In this document: positions 59,778-64,000 of the stretch, one piece after another
Layout of the letters: each line of letters opens with the position of its first letter
Position numbering within the stretch: the first letter of the stretch is position 1
Origin: Acidimicrobiia bacterium
GTDB lineage: Bacteria > Actinomycetota > Acidimicrobiia > Acidimicrobiales > Poriferisodalaceae
Reading direction: 5' to 3'
NCBI GenBank assembly: GCA_022821985.1
Contig: JAJECP010000037.1
Location: forward strand, 124,001 to 188,000
Length of the DNA stretch: 64,000 nucleotides
Notes under the pieces: model-generated
What the model was told of the DNA's origin: nothing
Database searches by the model: none
The model's input: only the letters and a program-made list of their open reading frames with translations
Translations under genes and position numbers: made by a program

Positions 59778-60281
59778 TCACGAGCCCGGCCCGGCGTGCT
59801 CGTGGAGCGGGAACTTCGCGACGTCCAGGTACTCACCCCACGGCGATGACTCGACCAAGCTGATCTCGGTGACCTCGAACGTCTCACCCAGGCGTGGCCA
59901 GTCGACTGATGGCCGCTGTTTGCGGAAGCGGGCGATGGTCAGGTGCCCCACGAAGGGGTGATCCGGCGGCGGGTCGCCGATGTAGCGGGTGCAGTCGATG
60001 ACGGACGCGGCGAGATCGTCGACGCCAGCAGCCGGAAGCATGAGTACGCCCCGACCGAGATGCTCCGGTGCTGGGCCGAGCGTTACCGACGTCTCGCCGA
60101 ATGAGTGTGCACCGAGGGTGCTGAGCGCTTCGCCGGTGTCGCATTCGCCGAGGAAGCGGAGCGTGATGTGCAAGCGGTGTGGCTTGGTCCAGCTGACACC
60201 CGGCGTCGACGGTCTTGGCAGCCCAGCCAGTTCGTCGACGACGGAGGGGGGCGGCCACACGGCGACGAACAGGCGCGGCAC
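59778..60281 (-). CDS. thpR: RNA 2',3'-cyclic phosphodiesterase, ThpR/LigT family
   Basis: A 167-residue 2H phosphoesterase with the two HxT motifs HITLRF near 38 and HLTIARF near 113. The start is GTG with TAGGTT 6 bases upstream. It opens the minus-strand unit but is functionally unlike the catabolic genes that follow, so cotranscription may be incidental. Confidence 0.88.
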   Translation of the reverse strand: MPRLFVAVWPPPSVVDELAGLPRPSTPGVSWTKPHRLHITLRFLGECDTGEALSTLGAHSFGETSVTLGPAPEHLGRGVLMLPAAGVDDLAASVIDCTRYIGDPPPDHPFVGHLTIARFRKQRPSVDWPRLGETFEVTEISLVESSPWGEYLDVAKFPLHEHAGPGS

Positions 60282-60287
60282 GGCGCG

Positions 60288-60293
60288 AACCTA
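60288..60293 (-). promoter_or_regulatory. Leaderless -10 element of thpR
   Basis: TAGGTT on the minus strand lies 6 bases before the GTG at 60281. Confidence 0.45.
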
Positions 60294-60314
60294 GCGGTGT
60301 GTTCCTGCCATGCA

Positions 60315-60404
60315 GGAGACACTCAGCCCCCGGCTCGATGCCGCCTCTGAGCCTGCGTGCCGGAGACACTCGGCCCAGGGATTGGTGCTGCTTCTGAGCC
60401 GGTG
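60315..60404. repeat. Imperfect 47-bp direct repeat upstream of the redoxin gene
   Basis: GGAGACACTC recurs at 60315 and 60362, and TCTGAGCC at 60346 and 60393, both with a 47-base period. The intervening sequence is diverged. It lies between thpR and the redoxin lipoprotein gene. Confidence 0.6.
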
Positions 60405-60415
60405 TAGAGGAGGGT

Positions 60416-60421
60416 TACGCT
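60416..60421 (+). promoter_or_regulatory. Leaderless -10 element of the redoxin lipoprotein gene
   Basis: TACGCT lies 7 bases before the GTG at 60429. An intact promoter of the window's common type argues against the gene being a decaying pseudogene. Confidence 0.45.
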
Positions 60422-60428
60422 CGCCAGC

Positions 60429-61580
60429 GTGATGCTGGTACTGCGCCGAACGGCCTTGGTGGCCGTCTCGTGCGTCGTGGGTGCTGGCCTGCTGGCCGGT
60501 TGCAGCAGCGACAGCGACGAGACACCCCAGACGGTGGCCGCCAGCACGGCCGCACCAGCGGTCGCGACGACCGAGCCGCCAGCGAGCCCGACCACGGAGC
60601 CCGTGTCTGCTGAGTCAGCAGATTCCGAAGGCGCTGTAGAGGACGCCGGAACCGCCGACGAGGCTGTCGGCGACGGCACGGATCAGGCCGCTGCCTCGCA
60701 GCCCGACGACGCGAGCGACGACCAGGCCCAGACTGACAGCGACGAAAGCGACGCCGCGGACCAGGCGGAACCGGCCGACAGCGAATCCAGCGAAACCGCA
60801 GAACAGCCGGCCGACGACGAGGGTGAGGACGAGACCGACGAGAGCGCCGATGTCGACGAGAGGCCGCTTGAGGACGTCACTGATGATCCAGCCGACGACG
60901 AGGGTGAGGACGAGTCCGACGAGAGCGCCGATGTCGACGATGGAGCGACTGAGGACGTCACTGATGATCCAGCCGACGACGAGGCTGACGATGAGTCAGA
61001 CGAGGGCGAGGACGAGACCGACGGCAGTGAGGTATCTGAAGTGGAGGACGACGCCGAGGATGCCGAGGCAGACGATTCTGCGAGCACCGACGACGAGGGC
61101 GATGCCGAGGAGGTCGAGCAAGACCCAGAGGGAGAGGACGCCGAAGAGGCTGTCACCGATCCCGAGCCCACCGAGGATCGGCCCAAGGTGCTGGTGCTGG
61201 CCGTCGCGCAAGTCGACGGCACGACGCTCGACGTCAGTGCATTCGCTGGCCGCGACGTGCTGGTGTGGTTCTGGGCGCCTTGGTGACCGAACTGCCGGCG
61301 AGAGGCGCCTGCGGTCGCAGCGCTGAAGACACAACACGGAAACAACTTGGCCCTCGTCAGCGTCGGGGGCCATGACACTGCGTCGGCCATCTCACGCTTT
61401 GTGAACTCCTACGGACTCGGTCACATGCCGAACTTGCCCGATCCGGACAACGAGCTCGCCAGAGCACTTGGCGTCATCTATCACCCGCGATGGCTGCTGA
61501 TTCGCGCAGATGGCACAGAGCAAGCAGGAGGCGGCACGATCCCCGACGCCGTCGTGACCGACGCCCTCACCCCCGGCTGA
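60429..61580 (+). CDS. Candidate selenoprotein: redoxin lipoprotein with UGA at the redox cysteine
   Basis: The full frame would encode 383 residues with UGA at codon 286. A lipoprotein signal with lipobox LAGC (C25) is followed by a very acidic, repeat-rich linker and a TlpA/ResA-like redoxin domain from about residue 248. The domain reads VWFWAPW-UGA-PNCRREAP, so UGA (61284-61286) occupies the first cysteine of the CxxC site (U286, P287, N288, C289). The frame then continues without interruption through GNNLALVSVGG and YHPRWLLIRADG, as expected for a redoxin, to the TGA at 61578-61580. A hairpin at 61291-61315 resembles a bacterial SECIS. Alternatives are a nonsense mutation or sequencing error. 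No Sec-machinery genes are in this window. Confidence 0.65.
60811..61010 (+). repeat. 81-bp tandem repeats encoding an acidic linker
   Basis: Two nearly identical 81-base units at 60811-60891 and 60892-60972 and a partial, diverged third encode 27-residue blocks such as DDEGEDETDESADVD. They form an acidic, probably disordered tether between the lipid anchor and the redoxin domain. Confidence 0.85.
61291..61315 (+). promoter_or_regulatory. Putative bacterial SECIS hairpin downstream of the in-frame UGA
   Basis: Bases 61291-61295 pair with 61311-61315 and 61297-61300 with 61306-61309, with one internal C/U mismatch (61296/61310). The apical loop AGAGG (61301-61305) has G at its second position, a feature of bacterial SECIS elements. 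The loop begins 14 bases after the UGA, slightly closer than the commonly cited range, so experimental or comparative support is required. Confidence 0.5.
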
Positions 61581-61591
61581 TCGGGGAGCGG

Positions 61592-62347
61592 CTAGTCGCT
61601 GCGGGAATCGGCGAGCAGCTCGCGGAGCAGTTCGGGCGGGTCGTCGGCCACCACGAGTGCTTCGCCGATCAATGCGGCGTCGTAGCCGGCTTCGGCAATT
61701 GCTCGCATGGACGTGCCTCCGGGCACGCCGATGCCTGAGGCCGCAATCAGCAGGATGCTGTCGTCGATCGCTGCGAAACTGCGGCTGACACGGACGGCCT
61801 TGTCGTAGTCCACTGTGAACTTGGTCGATTCGGGGTTGTCGCGCTGGTTGATGGCGATCATGTAGGCACCGAGATCGACTGCCGCTTCCAGTTCGGCTTC
61901 GTCGCGTACCTCGGTGAGCACGTCGATGCCCAGCGACAGCGCCAGTTCTTGCATGGGCGGCAGCTGTGCCGGGTCGATGTCGGCGAGGATGACGAGCATT
62001 GCGTCGGCGCCCATGGCGTGGCTGTCGCGCACATCATCGAGCGTGCGCAGGAAGTCCTTGCGCAGCACCGGCAGGCCGGTCACTGCCTTGGCTGCTTGCA
62101 AGTCCTCGGGGGAGCCGCTGAATCGTTCGCTCTCGGTCAGCACCGACAGGCAGGCCGCCCCGCCCGCCTTGTACTCCGATGCCAGATCGGCTGCGTCGGC
62201 ATCGGCCCGCAGCGTCCCGCGAGACGGCGAGCGCCGTTTGATCTCGGCGATGACCGACAGCCCAGCTTCCCGCAGCGCGGCCGCAAACCGGTGCCCAACC
62301 GCGACCGAGCCCGGCTCGGTGTCGTCAGCGGGATTGTCTGCAGCCAT
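61592..62347 (-). CDS. trpC: Indole-3-glycerol phosphate synthase
   Basis: A 251-residue TIM-barrel enzyme of tryptophan biosynthesis. VIAEIKRRSPSRG (catalytic Lys/Glu), CLSVLTESERFSGS, LPVLRKDFL and the phosphate-binding LIAASGIGVPGG region are present. The usual NNRDL motif reads NQRDN, a minor change. The family's N-terminal extension is short. No other trp genes are adjacent. It converges with the redoxin gene across 11 bases. Confidence 0.93.
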   Translation of the reverse strand: MAADNPADDTEPGSVAVGHRFAAALREAGLSVIAEIKRRSPSRGTLRADADAADLASEYKAGGAACLSVLTESERFSGSPEDLQAAKAVTGLPVLRKDFLRTLDDVRDSHAMGADAMLVILADIDPAQLPPMQELALSLGIDVLTEVRDEAELEAAVDLGAYMIAINQRDNPESTKFTVDYDKAVRVSRSFAAIDDSILLIAASGIGVPGGTSMRAIAEAGYDAALIGEALVVADDPPELLRELLADSRSD

Positions 62348-62454
62348 ACGACGATTTCATTCCGCGAGTTGGCTTGATCGACCAGCGACTCTACGCCCCC
62401 GCCCGTCACGTCGGCCCTCAGATCGGGCCGCTGCTATTGCCCGTTGCGCCCGCA

Positions 62455-62501
62455 CAAAAATTACTTGGATAATTGGAAAATAATGAAATAGATTGAAATA
62501 G
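62455..62501 (+). promoter_or_regulatory. AT-rich promoter region of the 84-residue protein gene
   Basis: A short stretch of low GC content contains TGAAATAGAT twice in tandem (the second copy runs into the start codon). TAGATT (62489-62494) lies 7 bases before the ATG at 62502, and TTGGAT lies 18 bases before that hexamer. Confidence 0.5.
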
Positions 62502-62756
62502 ATGGAAGATGAGCTCATGAACGATGATGGCGGCGAGCTGCAGCGCCGTCAGCTCCGTGCGGCTGGGGTGTTGGTTGCCGCCGATGCACGCCTCCGGCCG
62601 ACGACCACGATGGTCGCCGATGACGAGTCGGGCGCCACGGTCGCCGTCGCCACGCTGCTGCTCGATGTCACCCGCCCGGATTGCATCGACCGGGTCGTGA
62701 GCTGGATGCGCGACACCGCCACCCTCCTCGAAACCCTCCGAGAACTCGAACGCTGA
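62502..62756 (+). CDS. Small protein of unknown function
   Basis: An 84-residue acidic protein. The middle segment (LRAAGVLVAADARLRP, then a VAVATLLLDVT strand) and a C-terminal amphipathic helix ending TLLETLRELER are seen; I do not recognise a family. Its AT-rich promoter is unusual here, and codon use downstream of the start matches the GC-rich surroundings. It stands between the trpC and cupin genes, which both face the other way. Confidence 0.55.
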   Translation: MEDELMNDDGGELQRRQLRAAGVLVAADARLRPTTTMVADDESGATVAVATLLLDVTRPDCIDRVVSWMRDTATLLETLRELER

Positions 62757-62839
62757 GCGGTTCGAGCGTGATCAGGAGCTGCTTGAGCGCTTGGCCCGAT
62801 GACGCTGTGTTTCGATGCCGCTGATCAGACGTCCGTACC

Positions 62840-63253
62840 TCAGTCGAGGGTTCGGAGTTGGTGGTGTTCGGTGAGGCTTCTGTGCTGGGTTGTTGGCCCT
62901 GGAGTTGCGAACAGGAGGCGTCCGGGTTCGTTAACGACGAGCCGGTGCCATGTGCCGCGGGGCACGACACACATCCGGCCGTGCTCGAGGATTGCGGACT
63001 CGGTCTCGTGTCCGTGATCAAGGATGATCTCGATCGAGCCGGACAGCCCCACCAGAATCTCATCGCCGCCCGGGTGCATCTCCCAGTGGCTGTCCTGTCC
63101 TAGGTGAACCACTCCGGTCAGGCGCCCGTCGAGGTTGCGCTCGGCGAGCGACTGCCAGAAATCGGGCGCGCTGGCATCGAGCCGGACGGCGTCGCCGTCG
63201 GGCGCGAGGTGCAGGAAGGTTTGCTGGGGATCCAGTGACGCGTGCTCAGTCAC
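62840..63253 (-). CDS. Cupin-domain protein
   Basis: A 137-residue single cupin. HLGQDSHWEMHPGGDEIL supplies the metal-binding H-x-H and E residues of motif 1, and PRGTWHRLVV the histidine of motif 2. It could be a small dioxygenase, isomerase or sensor. GTG 63253 begins VTEHASL; a longer open frame upstream is antisense to the divergent membrane protein. The pair of promoters is 91 bases apart. Confidence 0.83.
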   Translation of the reverse strand: MTEHASLDPQQTFLHLAPDGDAVRLDASAPDFWQSLAERNLDGRLTGVVHLGQDSHWEMHPGGDEILVGLSGSIEIILDHGHETESAILEHGRMCVVPRGTWHRLVVNEPGRLLFATPGPTTQHRSLTEHHQLRTLD

Positions 63254-63330
63254 GACGGCGATCCTTGCACTTCTCGGCGGCCTGTTGCGATCGCCGGGTG
63301 GGGCGCGGATGGGCGGGACTGGGGGCGCGG

Positions 63331-63336
63331 TAGCGT
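63331..63336 (+). promoter_or_regulatory. Leaderless -10 element of the CPVC membrane protein gene
   Basis: TAGCGT lies 7 bases before the GTG at 63344. Confidence 0.45.
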
Positions 63337-63343
63337 CGCCGCG

Positions 63344-63814
63344 GTGCTGAGCGAACTGCGGGAGCTGCCGAGGGCGGTGTGGCCGAGAACGGTGGTGTAC
63401 GGCGTAGTGGCCGCCGTGCTCATAGGGATTCCGTCGGATCTGATCGACACACCGATCTTCGGCCGACCGATCGACGCTCGGTGGCTCGACTGGGTGATCT
63501 TGGCGACGACCTCGGCGTTGATCGGGCTGATCCTGGCAATCCGGCCGCCGTCGAGCGCTGAGACAGGCACCGAAGAGGCCGTTGAACGGCAGGGCACCAC
63601 CACCTTGTGGGGCGGGCTGGTCTCGTTCCTTGCCGTCGGCTGCCCGGTGTGCAACCAGGCGGTCGTTGCGCTCGTGGGCATATCGGGGGCGCTGTCGTGG
63701 TGGGCGCCGGTGCAACCCTTCGTCGGGCTGGCTGCCGTCGCACTCCTGGTGTGGACGCTGCGCAAGCGGCTGCGTACCTACCGAGCGGTCGCCTGCCCGA
63801 TCCCTGCGTCGTAG
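63344..63814 (+). CDS. Small integral membrane protein with GCPVCN motif
   Basis: A 156-residue protein with four hydrophobic spans (about 14-30, 44-62, 82-105 and 112-130). The motif VGCPVCNQAVVALVGISGAL in span three is a CxxC within or at the edge of the membrane; I recall similar CPxCN proteins in actinobacteria with unknown function. A redox or metal role is possible but unproven. It is divergent from the cupin gene and converges with the partial gene at the window end. Confidence 0.72.
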   Translation: MLSELRELPRAVWPRTVVYGVVAAVLIGIPSDLIDTPIFGRPIDARWLDWVILATTSALIGLILAIRPPSSAETGTEEAVERQGTTTLWGGLVSFLAVGCPVCNQAVVALVGISGALSWWAPVQPFVGLAAVALLVWTLRKRLRTYRAVACPIPAS

Positions 63815-63851
63815 TCGAGCATCGAGAGCGGGACAGGCGAATGCCTGCCCG

Positions 63852-63998
63852 TCAGTCGGGCGAGGTGAGTTCCGCCTGGATCCGGTGGCGGGTGATCCAC
63901 AGCCGCAGCAGTATGAGCGCTGCAAGCAGGAACGCCGTGCTTCCGTACACCATGATCGGTATCGCTTCCACGAGCACCCCGTAGTAGCCCCACAAGAT
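63852..63998 (-). CDS. Partial PQ-loop/SemiSWEET-like membrane protein (C-terminal part)
   Basis: The minus-strand frame is open to the window edge and ends at a TGA at 63852-63854. The visible 48 residues include ILWGYYGVLVEAIPIMVYGS, a second span LLAALILLRLW and a charged tail. The pattern resembles the last helix pair of SemiSWEET/PQ-loop sugar transporters. The N-terminal part lies beyond the window, so the assignment is tentative. Confidence 0.5.
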   Translation of the reverse strand: MLWGYYGVLVEAIPIMVYGSTAFLLAALILLRLWITRHRIQAELTSPD

Positions 63999-64000
63999 GC

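Noticed and set aside
60429..61286. Two separate genes: an acidic lipoprotein ending at 61286 and a short thioredoxin fragment from 61347
   Set aside because: Both are in the same frame and only the UGA separates them. The redoxin motif runs straight through it, and no start signal precedes 61347.

Overview
This is a GC-rich chromosomal segment from an actinobacterium, most likely of the class Acidimicrobiia or a close relative. That placement is inferred from four things: base composition; frequent GTG starts with 1- to 4-base stop/start overlaps; F420 biosynthesis genes; and a gene order (CofD/CofE, LCP protein, mannose-nucleotide genes, ManB, SIS isomerase, AhcY, ComF, HPF, SecA) that resembles, from memory, the Mycobacterium tuberculosis Rv3240c-Rv3267 neighbourhood. 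I found no rRNA, tRNA, CRISPR array, insertion sequence or prophage. Genes are packed tightly and no gap exceeds 300 bases.

Layout. 1-8 kb: lipA, a membrane protein, a divergent enoyl-CoA hydratase / HpaB-superfamily flavoprotein pair, and a translationally coupled two-ATPase, two-permease ABC exporter. 8-20.8 kb: a GT2 glycosyltransferase, biotin-dependent carboxylase with a divergent biotin ligase, leucyl aminopeptidase, an unknown protein sharing an AT-rich control region with a sirtuin, a rhodanese-ThiF fusion, an LpdA-like flavoprotein, an LCP protein and UDP-glucose dehydrogenase. 21-34 kb: NDP-sugar pyrophosphorylase, CofE/CofD, a CwbR2 surface protein, GDP-mannose dehydratase, a SpoIID-type protein, a giant glycosyltransferase and a DUF5719-like protein. 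34.5-47 kb: a thioredoxin-like protein, FtsH, a membrane/GT2 fusion, a KamA-family radical SAM protein, phosphomannomutase, Trm112-like protein, SIS isomerase, AhcY and ComF. 47-53.5 kb: HPF, SecA, RF2, FtsE, FtsX. 53.5-64 kb: a catabolic and accessory stretch with crotonase, MFS, EthD-like, zincin, an acyl-CoA dehydrogenase operon, an unusual redoxin lipoprotein, TrpC and small proteins.

The sugar genes form a plausible envelope-polysaccharide pathway: SIS isomerase and phosphomannomutase make mannose-1-phosphate, the pyrophosphorylase activates it, the dehydratase converts GDP-mannose, and the large glycosyltransferases with the LCP protein assemble and attach polymers.

The most striking signal is at 60429-61580. 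A secreted redoxin lipoprotein has an in-frame UGA exactly at the first cysteine of its WAPW-x-P-N-C redox motif, the frame stays open for 98 codons, and a stable hairpin with a G-containing apical loop lies just downstream. This is best read as a candidate selenoprotein. Other observations are a two-copy palindromic intergenic repeat, a 59-bp duplication that shifted a gene's stop codon, a mosaic low-GC patch spanning the kamA/manB divergence, a widespread TANNNT-6/7-nt-start pattern implying leaderless mRNAs, and several enzymes missing family-defining residues.
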